This document shows positions 50,427-57,925 of a stretch of DNA of 64,000 bases, one piece after another. The stretch spans positions 1 to 64,000 of the forward strand of contig NZ_VDGH01000006.1 in the NCBI RefSeq assembly GCF_006861795.1. Direction: 5' to 3'. The notes below the pieces were generated by a model. It did no database searches, was not told where the DNA came from, and saw only the letters and a list, made by a program, of their open reading frames with translations. Positions within the stretch are counted from its first letter, which is position 1; every line of letters starts with the position of its first letter. The translations under genes and the position numbers were made by a program. Source of the DNA: Psychrobacillus lasiicapitis. GTDB lineage: Bacteria; Bacillota; Bacilli; Bacillales_A; Planococcaceae.

Positions 50427-52523
50427 ATGAGGGATATATTTGAAGAAGAATTACAAAGGTTGAAAGAAACAACGTCTATTTTGGATAAGCAATTAGTCGA
50501 ACTAGAGAATGTTCCAGTATATTATGGGGAAGATTTTAGCGAACAAATTCTCGAAAGTATGAGGGAGTCTAGAAGGCAAAATCTACGTATTGCTGTACAA
50601 CAACCATATTTTGGTCGGTTAGATTTTCAAGAGGATGGTCAGTTAGAGCCAGAGCCTATTTATATTGGAAAAGTCGGTGCTTCTAATGAGGAAACGACAA
50701 AGCCGATTGTTATGGACTGGCGTGCACCCATCGCTAGTATGTTTTATTCATTTACTGGCGGTGAAGAAGCGGCTTTTTATCATTCACCAGATGGTTTAAT
50801 AGAAGGTTATGTTCATTTAAAAAGGAATATTGCCATTCGTCAAAGAGAATTAGAACGTGTAGTGGATACATATGTAAAAGGAAGGGAAGATGTATCTCCT
50901 ACGGATGATTTTCTCCTATATAAATTAGCTGAAAATAAGGATAATAAGTTAAAAGACATCGTTTCTACCATACAATCTGAGCAAAATAATATTATTCGTG
51001 CAGAGAAGAACATGCCACTATTGATACAAGGGGTTGCAGGAAGCGGAAAAACAACAATCGCTTTACACCGCCTTGCTTTTTTAATTTATGAATATCGTGA
51101 ACAGCTACAAGCAGATAGAATGGTAGTATTTGCACCAAACAGTTTGTTTTTAGACTATATTTCTGGTGTGCTTCCTGAACTGGGTGTAGGTAATATTAAG
51201 CAAACCACATTTCAAGACTGGGCGCTGCGTACATTAGACAATGCGGTGAAATTACAAAAAACGGACGAAAAACTGAAGGAAGCTTTTGAAATCAATCGTA
51301 ATGATACTAAGGTTATGCTTGGGAAATATAAAGGAACACTTGAATTTAAGTCATTCATTGAAGAAAGTATCCTTCAATTGGTAAGAAATCTAGTACCAGA
51401 AGAAGATCTCGTCGTATGGGACGATGCTGTTATAAAAGCGGAAGAGATACAGAAATGGATGACAGTTGAATATAAGCATTATCCACTAATAAAACGTAGA
51501 GAACGTTTAGTTGGTCGGATAAAACGATGGATTGAAATAGAATTGAAGAAGTTCGAAGGAACAGATGAGAAAAAAGCATTGAAAAAAGAAGCTACTAAAA
51601 GATTAAATGCTTATATGAAATTTTGGCCTAAAATAACCCCGCTATCATTTTACAGTTCGTTGATGAAACAAAAAGAAATATTAGAAGTCTTGCCTGCAGA
51701 ACTTGTTCAAGAAACAGTAAAAAATTGCCGCGATAAACAACTATATGTAGAAGATCTAACACCCCTTATCTATATTCACCATCAATTAACAGGAATAGAG
51801 AGTAGTCAAAAATTTCATCATGTAGTGATAGATGAGGCACAAGACTTTTCACCATTTCAAATTTATATATTAAAAGAGGTCACTCTGGGTAATTCTTTTA
51901 CGATTTTAGGTGACTTATCCCAAGCTATCTACAATTTTCAAGGAATTGAGGACTGGAACGACTTTAAAGAAGTATTTCAAGAAACGGGTTATTTTGAACT
52001 GACGAGAAGTTATCGCTCTACGAAAGAAATTATTGAGTTTGCAAATGATATTATTAAAACTGCTGAAATTCCAGTAGGCCTTGCAATACCTGTTTTTCGT
52101 AGCGGTAATGAAGTAAAGATTATTTCTACGAATAACCAATTTGCCGAAATCATGAAGACGTTACAACATATGCTGAATGAAAATGTGAAAACGATCGCTA
52201 TAATAGGCAGGACAGATGACGAGTGCCGTGATATGTATGAAAAGTTAACAGCAGCAGGAATTTCTGTCAATGCTATTGAAGCCAATCAAATGAAATATGA
52301 GGGTGGTATTTCTGTAGTACCAATATATTTAGCAAAAGGGCTGGAATTTGATGCAGTGTTACTTGTAGATGTAGATGAAAGTCATTATAAGGATACAAAG
52401 CTGGATGCAAAATTATTATATGTTGGATGTACGAGAGCTCTCCATGATTTGAGGATTTTCTATTCCGGAGAAGCATCCCCTTTACTTCCAGCAAGTTCAA
52501 ATGAGAATAAAAACAGTATATAA
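50427..52523 (+). CDS. helD: RNA-polymerase-recycling helicase HelD
   Basis: 698 residues. The N-terminal antiparallel coiled coil (residues ~3-60) is followed by the HelD-specific YIGKVGASNE and VMDWRAPIASMFYSF blocks. The UvrD-like motor has Walker A GVAGSGKTTIALHRL, Walker B VVIDEAQDFSPFQ and LTRSYRSTKEI. HelD uses ATP to remove stalled RNA polymerase from DNA. It is shorter than B. subtilis HelD (~774), so it may belong to a shorter subclass. Monocistronic. Confidence 0.9.
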   Translation: MRDIFEEELQRLKETTSILDKQLVELENVPVYYGEDFSEQILESMRESRRQNLRIAVQQPYFGRLDFQEDGQLEPEPIYIGKVGASNEETTKPIVMDWRAPIASMFYSFTGGEEAAFYHSPDGLIEGYVHLKRNIAIRQRELERVVDTYVKGREDVSPTDDFLLYKLAENKDNKLKDIVSTIQSEQNNIIRAEKNMPLLIQGVAGSGKTTIALHRLAFLIYEYREQLQADRMVVFAPNSLFLDYISGVLPELGVGNIKQTTFQDWALRTLDNAVKLQKTDEKLKEAFEINRNDTKVMLGKYKGTLEFKSFIEESILQLVRNLVPEEDLVVWDDAVIKAEEIQKWMTVEYKHYPLIKRRERLVGRIKRWIEIELKKFEGTDEKKALKKEATKRLNAYMKFWPKITPLSFYSSLMKQKEILEVLPAELVQETVKNCRDKQLYVEDLTPLIYIHHQLTGIESSQKFHHVVIDEAQDFSPFQIYILKEVTLGNSFTILGDLSQAIYNFQGIEDWNDFKEVFQETGYFELTRSYRSTKEIIEFANDIIKTAEIPVGLAIPVFRSGNEVKIISTNNQFAEIMKTLQHMLNENVKTIAIIGRTDDECRDMYEKLTAAGISVNAIEANQMKYEGGISVVPIYLAKGLEFDAVLLVDVDESHYKDTKLDAKLLYVGCTRALHDLRIFYSGEASPLLPASSNENKNSI

Positions 52524-52529
52524 AAAGAA

Positions 52530-52562
52530 AACACCTAGTGCGCAAATTACTAGGTGCTTTCC
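52530..52562. terminator. Hairpin between helD and rlmA-like genes
   Basis: ACACCTAGT pairs with ACTAGGTGC and GCTTTCC follows. The T tract is weak on the plus strand; on the minus strand the stem is followed by TTTTC. It serves convergent genes. Confidence 0.7.
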
Positions 52563-52564
52563 GT

Positions 52565-53446
52565 TCAACTAAGTTTTTTCCCAATCAAAATCTCCAGGTC
52601 CACCGTTATTTCTGCGGATTCACTTTTTAAAAAGTCCTTTAACTTTTCTTCGGAAGCTGTCCAAGTTAAAGGAGTCATGCGAACTAATGCATGGATGAGC
52701 GGATTGTCCAATTTTACCGTATATTGTATACGTGAAGTACTCACCATTTGGAAATTTTCTTTAAATAAATGCACTGTATCTGCATTAGAGTATGCTTGCT
52801 TTTCGGGTTCATTATAGACAATCTCTCTTAATTCTTTTAAATAATTTGTTTGAGGAACGATCTTAATCACTAAGCCATCGTCTTTCAATAGTCGATTAAA
52901 CTCCACATAATTAGACGGGGAAAGGATATTCAAAATAATATCAAATTGTTCCTCTTGAAATGGCATTTTCGCTAGATCTGCTACTAACCACACTTTATTC
53001 GAATAGTTCTTAGCAGCTGCTAAGATACCTTCTTTGGAAATATCAATGCCTACTCCGGTTACAGGAATCTCTAAATCCAAACTAACCGTATCGCATATGG
53101 AAGATAGATGTGAGCCTTCTCCACAACCGGTATCTAGAATAAATGCGGGATTTTTTTGTTCTTTAATAATTTGAGCAATTGCGCTGCTTAGTGGTTCAAA
53201 AAAACGGCCTTCCGAAATCAGCTTTCTGCGAGCCTCGAATAAATCATTCCCGTATTTCGTTTTAATCGGATGGCTAAGCATATTAATATATCCTTGTTTA
53301 CTAAAATCATATGTATGATTGTTTGCGCAAACTAAACTTTGCAATTCGTATACGCTCATGATTGAGTCGCAAATGGGACACTTGAAAATGGATTCCAGCC
53401 CACTTACATACTGTGCGCTTTTCATTCTATTGGTCATTTTAGACAA
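52565..53446 (-). CDS. rlmA: 23S rRNA (guanine-N1)-methyltransferase, RlmA type
   Basis: 293 residues. N-terminal zinc finger: CPICDS and C..NNH in SLVCANNHTYDFSKQGYINML, the RlmA hallmark. SAM-binding motif FILDTGCGEGSHLSSI, then VADLAKMPFQEEQFDIILNILSP. In Gram-positives the RlmA(II) type methylates G748 of 23S rRNA. The isoform cannot be settled by eye, so the position is an inference. Confidence 0.85.
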   Translation of the reverse strand: MSKMTNRMKSAQYVSGLESIFKCPICDSIMSVYELQSLVCANNHTYDFSKQGYINMLSHPIKTKYGNDLFEARRKLISEGRFFEPLSSAIAQIIKEQKNPAFILDTGCGEGSHLSSICDTVSLDLEIPVTGVGIDISKEGILAAAKNYSNKVWLVADLAKMPFQEEQFDIILNILSPSNYVEFNRLLKDDGLVIKIVPQTNYLKELREIVYNEPEKQAYSNADTVHLFKENFQMVSTSRIQYTVKLDNPLIHALVRMTPLTWTASEEKLKDFLKSESAEITVDLEILIGKKLS

Positions 53447-53565
53447 AATAACACCTCTTGTTTTCTATAGAAAATGAACAAATGACCCTGTGGGTGTTTG
53501 TTATAAACAGTGTAGCAAGGCTATTTTTTAATTGCAAATAATGGTCTGAAGAATCATGTATAGAG

Positions 53566-53604
53566 AAAAAGGTTGTCTCGATAGAAACTGGGGACAACCT
53601 TTTC
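53566..53604. terminator. Orphan terminator-like hairpin at the edge of copy 4
   Basis: AAAAAGGTTGTC pairs with GACAACCTTTTC. No plus-strand gene ends here: helD stops 1 kb upstream behind another hairpin. It directly precedes the left edge of composite element copy 4, just as terminators precede copies 1-3. Confidence 0.6.
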
Positions 53605-53715
53605 TCGCTGCTTAGGAAACATAAATTTCAATATATATGGATAACTATTTACATGAAAAATAAGTAAGTTAAGCCAATTCTTATAATCGAGCGCAGTTTA
53701 GGGAAACTGCGCAGT

Positions 53716-53886
53716 AAGAAATTTTATTAGGTAACCGCTAGGATTTTCGCTTCAGGAGGACGCTTTCCGCGGGGCGGGCGGTGAGCCTCCTCGGTCGCTG
53801 TCGCTCCACTGCGGGGTCTCACCTGTCCCGCTTGATTCCCGCAGGAGTCGCCTCCTTCCGCTTCAATCAATGGAGACTTCTTGCTA
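53716..53886. repeat. GC-rich palindromic module I (copy 4)
   Basis: 171 bases identical to 30521-30691, 23 kb away, while the neighbouring sequence of the element differs at many positions. Confidence 0.85.
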
Positions 53887-54005
53887 TTTAGCTCGGCAGT
53901 TATCAGAGCTATAAATGGATTCTGATTCACTGGTTATTTATGATCGACTTACTAAAGAAAATCAACCACAGTTTTTGACCATGCAAATCCAATAAGTGAC
54001 TATGG

Positions 54006-54060
54006 GCGACCAAACAGTTGTCGAAAGTAACCAGTTGTAGTCTGAGAGGAACCAATTTTC
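54006..54060. repeat. 21-nt-period array, copy-4 version
   Basis: GCGACCAA (54006), GTAACCAG (54027) and GGAACCAA (54048), exactly 21 nt apart. Compared with copy 2, three internal units are missing, i.e. a deletion of a multiple of the unit length. Confidence 0.75.
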
Positions 54061-54270
54061 CTAAAACAAGTTAACTCGAATTGAGACGGCAATAATAGAG
54101 CATTAACTAGGATTTTTTTCTTAAAATTTTCCACTTGCTCGGCTTGTCGCGTTCCCAGTGTGTATTGTAGCGTTGTACCATTTATTGGCGTTTAATAGCT
54201 AGAAAACTTTTAAAGAAGTTTCATTTGTTAAACAGTGACGCCTATTAGATAGCGTTATCCATCATGGATT

Positions 54271-54396
54271 GTAGCGGAAGGGCGTCGACTCCAGCCGGAA
54301 AAGCTTGAGGTGAAGACCCTGGACTGAGCGTAGCGAAGGAAGCGGCTGAAGCCAAGCCGGCGGAAAGCGTACGTCCTGCAGCGGAAATCTTAGCGG
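54271..54396. repeat. GC-rich palindromic module II (copy 4)
   Basis: The outer arms match 31184-31314, but the inner part is a different sequence (GACCCTGGACTGAGCGTAGC ... GCGGCTGAAGC). Confidence 0.72.
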
Positions 54397-54691
54397 ACTC
54401 TTCCTTCAATTCACTACCGCGCAGTTTCCTTATTATGTGTGACATCCCACTAACACTAATTATTTCTATTTACTATTGGGGCAGAGATAGGTGCTTGCAC
54501 ATTTGCTTTTTAAAGGCAAATGAACAGTTTGCTAGATTTAGTTGTAAAACCCTTCTTTCAGTAAAAAGTATGAGGTGCACTCAAGACGTATGACTGAATG
54601 CAAAATGAGAAATTTGAATTATAGTGAGAATAATAAGAATTCTAGCGAAGAGAACTTAGGATCCGGGTGAACCTCGCGTCGGAAGGAATGC

Positions 54692-55951
54692 ATGAAAATG
54701 AAAAGTCTATATAAAGATTCACGATTTCGTTTAATAATTTTTGCTAATATTGCTTCGTCAATTGGATCTGGCATTACGATGATTACGATACCATGGATGC
54801 TCGTATCAAGTGAAAATGGCAATGCAGTATTTGGCTACGTTACATTATGTATGACGATTATTAGTTTCTTAATCACCCCGTTAGTCGGGAATCTAATCGA
54901 TAAAATGTCACGAAAGAAATTGCTTTTAACGAGCAATATAGCAAGCTTTGTGATGTTGCTATTTTTCTCAGTTATTGGATTTGTCGGCCTGTCTTATGAG
55001 GTATGGCATTATATAATCATTTATATTATTGGCAGTTTGTATTACACTATTTTTTTCCCGACAATGTTTGCTTTAAATCAGGAAATTTTTCATAAAGACC
55101 AATATAAAATACTGAATGGAACAATGGAAGTGCAAGGGCAGCTATCCAGTGTCATAGCAGGAGCGTTGGCTAGTATTTTATTGTCAAAGTGGGATTTGCA
55201 CTATATTTTGCTCCTTAATGTATTTGCCTATGTGGCAGCAATTTATTTGTATGTAAAAATTCCATATGTACGGCTTAAAAATAGTGAGACGAAGGGCACC
55301 TCCAAATCTAAAGGTGCAGAAGGCTTAATATATATGTGGAAACGTCCTGCTATGTTCTTGTTTTTATTCTTTTCCATTATGCCATTCATCGGTGTAATGA
55401 TTACGAATTACTTGTTTCCTGTGTATTTAGCGGATGTTCTAAAAGCTTCCGGGAGCTTTTATGGGATTCAAAGTATGGTTTATGGGGTAGGAGCAGTAAT
55501 TGCGGGAATAATCGTTCCTATTATTGCTAAGAAACTAGGGGATGAAAAGACAATTGTATATAGCGTTATTACATATACGATTGCTATTTCGTTGATTGTT
55601 ATCGCAAATATTCCTTTTTACTTATCGCTTATGTTTTTTATAGCTCTAGGGAACAGCGGAGCGCGTGTTGCTCGAAATTCTTTCTTAATGGACCGAATAC
55701 CAAATGAAATAATAGGTAGAGTAGATAGCTTATTTCGATCGGTTGGGCTTCTACTAAGAATCGTTTTACTCGCCCTTTTTACAGGTATGGTATCAGCAGG
55801 TCTCATTATTTATTGTTTCTTTATACTTAGCGGAATACTAATCATCGCTTCTATTTTCGTGACTTTTTCTTGGAGAAATGGCATCGAGGTAAATGAAAAA
55901 ACTATTAATCTTAAGATAAAAAATAAACAATTAGCAAAAGCTAAAACTTGA
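54692..55951 (+). CDS. MFS efflux transporter
   Basis: 419 residues, twelve membrane helices, MFS of the macrolide/multidrug (MefA/YfmO-like) type. NLIDKMSRKKLLL is the A-like motif in loop 2-3; the opening is FANIASSIGSGITMITIPWML. ATG 54692 follows GGAAGG by 5 nt; ATG 54698 is possible. A GC-rich leader (GGATCCGGGTGAACCTCGCG) immediately precedes the Shine-Dalgarno and could fold. The substrate is unknown. Confidence 0.87.
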   Translation: MKMKSLYKDSRFRLIIFANIASSIGSGITMITIPWMLVSSENGNAVFGYVTLCMTIISFLITPLVGNLIDKMSRKKLLLTSNIASFVMLLFFSVIGFVGLSYEVWHYIIIYIIGSLYYTIFFPTMFALNQEIFHKDQYKILNGTMEVQGQLSSVIAGALASILLSKWDLHYILLLNVFAYVAAIYLYVKIPYVRLKNSETKGTSKSKGAEGLIYMWKRPAMFLFLFFSIMPFIGVMITNYLFPVYLADVLKASGSFYGIQSMVYGVGAVIAGIIVPIIAKKLGDEKTIVYSVITYTIAISLIVIANIPFYLSLMFFIALGNSGARVARNSFLMDRIPNEIIGRVDSLFRSVGLLLRIVLLALFTGMVSAGLIIYCFFILSGILIIASIFVTFSWRNGIEVNEKTINLKIKNKQLAKAKT

Positions 55952-55975
55952 ATACGCCATCGGAATGTGTATAAT
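55948..55975 (+). promoter_or_regulatory. SigA promoter of guanidine exporter operon
   Basis: TTGAAT (55948-55953), 16 nt, TATAAT (55970-55975). It overlaps the stop codon of the MFS gene and starts transcription just before the guanidine aptamer. Confidence 0.7.
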
Positions 55976-55998
55976 GTAAATTAATTGCATACGTAAAA

Positions 55999-56123
55999 AG
56001 TTTTCTAGGGTTCCGCAACGAGTAAGTTGGTCCGTGACCGAGAGAAAACGCTCAGCTTATGCTGTGTCACGGAAGGATAAAAGCCTGGGAGAAACTGTTT
56101 TTACAGTTCTCCTAGGCTTTTTT
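55999..56123 (+). promoter_or_regulatory. Guanidine-I (ykkC) riboswitch
   Basis: The core blocks are in order: TTTTCTAGGGTTCCG, GGTCCGTGACCGAGAGAAAAC, GTCACGGAAGGATAAAAGCC and TGGGAGA. AAAAGCCTGGGAGAACTG-type sequence then forms a terminator with CAGTTCTCCTAGGCTTTTTT (56079-56123). Guanidinium binding prevents termination and turns on the SMR pair downstream. This is the canonical ykkC-ykkD arrangement. Confidence 0.96.
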
Positions 56124-56147
56124 ATTTTATAATTTGGAGGGATTTTT

Positions 56148-56489
56148 GTGAACAAAGAATGGTTGAAAGTGTATATTGCTGCTTTTTTTGAAGTGTTTTG
56201 GGTGATTGGCTTGAAGCATGCAGATGATTTCTGGACTTGGTCAGGGACCGTTATTTCGATTGTTGTTAGCTTTTATTTAATGATAGCCGCGGGTCGTAAT
56301 CTTCCTGTCGGGACTGTTTATGCAATTTTTGTCGGAATGGGGACAGCGGGAACAGTTATTTCGGAAATTCTTTTCTTTGGAGAAGCCTTTAAACTAAGTA
56401 AAATATTGTTGATTGTTATTTTATTGGCTGGTGTCGTTGGATTGAAATTAGTTACAAAAGACAAAGTGCAAGAAGGAGATGAATCGTAA
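56148..56489 (+). CDS. ykkC: SMR guanidinium exporter subunit (YkkC-like)
   Basis: 113 residues, GTG start after TTTGGAGGG. Four membrane helices; the key membrane Glu lies in [16 protein letters not shown], and [23 protein letters not shown] is the SMR signature. It pairs with the next gene (1-nt overlap) as a heteromeric SMR exporter. The upstream guanidine-I riboswitch identifies guanidinium as the relevant substrate. Confidence 0.93.
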   Translation: MNKEWLKVYIAAFFEVFWVIGLKHADDFWTWSGTVISIVVSFYLMIAAGRNLPVGTVYAIFVGMGTAGTVISEILFFGEAFKLSKILLIVILLAGVVGLKLVTKDKVQEGDES

Positions 56490-56803
56490 TGGCATGGATA
56501 TCGTTAATAGTAGCAGGGATTTTAGAAATGTTTGGAGTTGCGATGATTACCAAATTGCATAAGGACCGTAACTGGCAATCCTTTGTTCTTCTGTTTCTTG
56601 GATTTGGGGGTAGCTTCTTGTTTCTAGCATATGCGATGAAAACTCTTCCTATGGGAACGGCATATGCCATTTGGACAGGAATTGGGGCATCTGGTGGTGC
56701 AATTTTAGGGATGATTTTATACGGGGAACCAAAGGATTGGAAAAGGCTTGTTTTTATTGCGATGGTATTAGGAGCAGCAATCGGATTGAAGCTAGTCTCT
56801 TGA
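56489..56803 (+). CDS. ykkD: SMR guanidinium exporter subunit (YkkD-like)
   Basis: 104 residues, four membrane helices. Membrane Glu in VAGILEMFGVAMI, signature AMKTLPMGTAYAIWTGIGASGG. Start codon ATG overlaps the stop of ykkC by one base. It completes the exporter. Length and motifs are normal. Confidence 0.93.
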   Translation: MAWISLIVAGILEMFGVAMITKLHKDRNWQSFVLLFLGFGGSFLFLAYAMKTLPMGTAYAIWTGIGASGGAILGMILYGEPKDWKRLVFIAMVLGAAIGLKLVS

Positions 56804-56820
56804 GATTAATGATCAAATTC

Positions 56821-56860
56821 AAAGATAATCTGCTGATAAAAAGCGGATTATCTTATTTTT
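56821..56860 (+). terminator. Terminator of ykkCD
   Basis: AGATAATC pairs with GGATTATCT; TTATTTTTTT follows. The 3' part overlaps the end of a minus-strand small ORF. Confidence 0.8.
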
Positions 56861-57017
56861 TTCTATTCATCAAGTAAAATGCGGTGCCAGCAATAAACAA
56901 AGCAGTACTTAACGCCATTGCTATGCCATTCCATTCTCCGTTGAATAAGGTAATGTTAGTTAGCGTAATAAACTGCATTAAGATAATGATGATGTATAAT
57001 CCCGTTATTGTGTTTAT
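56853..57017 (-). CDS. 54-residue two-helix membrane protein, apparent ATA start
   Basis: On the minus strand GAAGGAG lies 8 nt before ATA (57017-57015), which would start a 54-residue protein: NTITGLYIIIILMQFITLTN (helix 1), FNGEWNGIAMALSTALFIAG (helix 2), end YLMNRKK. The only ATG in frame (56978) would cut away helix 1. The ATA overlaps the previous gene's stop (ATAA), the same geometry as a normal ATGA coupling. It may be a gene whose ATG has mutated, or one with a rare initiation codon. Confidence 0.45.
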   Translation of the reverse strand: MNTITGLYIIIILMQFITLTNITLFNGEWNGIAMALSTALFIAGTAFYLMNRKK

Positions 57018-57484
57018 AAAAGTTTCTCCTTCGAAATATATTTACTTCTTCTTTCTAATAATTGATAGTCTTTCGTTTTAGAGATTGGGATGTCATGTTT
57101 GTGAGCGAATGTAAGTAATTCATGAAAAATTCTATTAGATGAAAAAAGAACAAGACGTAGATTTAACCCCTTTTTTGTATGAATGAGAGCCCCTGGCGTA
57201 GCCCAACTATAACGTTTGAAAGCAATTTTCTTCAAGTGAGAAGGATGGAACACTCTTTTATAAATACAAATAGACATAAAGGAAACTTCATACATCAAAT
57301 ACTCATCAAGAAAGATAAATGTATAATTAATAGAAAATGTAATAATAATGAAGAGACCAAGTAAAATAGAAAAGTAGAATAAGCCACCATAAGAATGAGT
57401 TGCGTAGCTATTTGCTATTTGAATAACGGGTATGAACAATAATGTACCTAAATATCCTTTTTGGGATTTAGCATGGAAAGTTAT
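57014..57484 (-). CDS. 156-residue membrane protein, apparent ATA start
   Basis: On the minus strand GAGGTG lies 7 nt before ATA (57484-57482), followed by TFHAKSQKGYLGTLLFIPVI. Starting instead at TTG 57439 would remove half of the first membrane helix and leaves no ribosome site. Two membrane helices are followed by a ~90-residue basic soluble part (ICIYKRVFHPSHLKKIAFKRYSW) reminiscent of membrane-bound PH-like proteins. No family firmly recognised. A frameshifted ORF precedes it and an ATA-start ORF follows. Confidence 0.5.
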   Translation of the reverse strand: MTFHAKSQKGYLGTLLFIPVIQIANSYATHSYGGLFYFSILLGLFIIITFSINYTFIFLDEYLMYEVSFMSICIYKRVFHPSHLKKIAFKRYSWATPGALIHTKKGLNLRLVLFSSNRIFHELLTFAHKHDIPISKTKDYQLLERRSKYISKEKLL

Positions 57485-57497
57485 TTGATTTCACCTC

Positions 57498-57790
57498 TTA
57501 TAGTAAATAGTCTTTAATCAATAAAAGGAAAGTCATGTAAATGATGAAAAGACCTAGAGACAGGTCGATAGAAAAGTTTAGTGGATCTTGATTCTTGCAT
57601 TCATATGCATTAATTTACGGAATGAGTAGCTATCAAAAGTAATACTAGGCTAGTAGTAAAGGATGAAATGAAAATAGGGATGAATAATAAAATGACGACT
57701 ATTATTTTCAAAACAGGGTGGTTATCTATTTGAACGAACAAACGATCAACATTTTTTACAATGATGTAGTGGATATATATGTTAATAGTA
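57498..57790 (-). pseudogene. Frameshifted small membrane-protein gene
   Basis: On the minus strand one frame gives VDRLFVQIDNHPVLKIIVVI and a helix rich in Leu/Ile up to IATHSVN and a stop (57610). A second frame, open from just before that point, gives INAYECKNQDPLNFSIDLSL, GLFIIYMTFLLLIKDYLL and a stop at 57498. The two parts together look like one ~100-residue three-helix protein broken by a frameshift near 57610. No start codon with ribosome site is visible. The broken ORF's stop overlaps the next gene's ribosome site. Confidence 0.55.
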
Positions 57791-57925
57791 TATCATTTAT
57801 GGAAACCAATACTGTAATATGTTTCTGAAAATTCCTTCCGTCTTCTTATGTATATTTTTCCTGAAACCGTTCAATCTTCCATCCGTATAATAGTTAAGTA
57901 GAAAAAAAGAAAGAGAGATGATTGT

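Larger units (their letters stand above)
53601..54515. repeat. Composite intergenic element, copy 4
   Basis: A non-coding gap of ~1.2 kb between rlmA and an MFS gene. Same order of parts as copy 2: left edge CTTAGGAAACATAAA; terminal repeat TAGGGAAACTGCGCAGTA (53699-53716); module I; 21-nt array (shorter); AT bridge; module II; and inverted terminal repeat 54415-54432, whose reverse complement TAAGGAAACTGCGCGGTA matches the left one at 16 of 18 positions. The tail, shared with copy 2, ends near 54510 (GGGGCAGAGATAGG). No transposase. Confidence 0.72.

Noticed and set aside
53727-54445. Minus-strand frames inside copy 4 (53727-53930, 54245-54445) and copy 2 (31271-31459)
   Set aside because: They lie in palindromic GC-rich modules, have no ribosome site and differ between copies.
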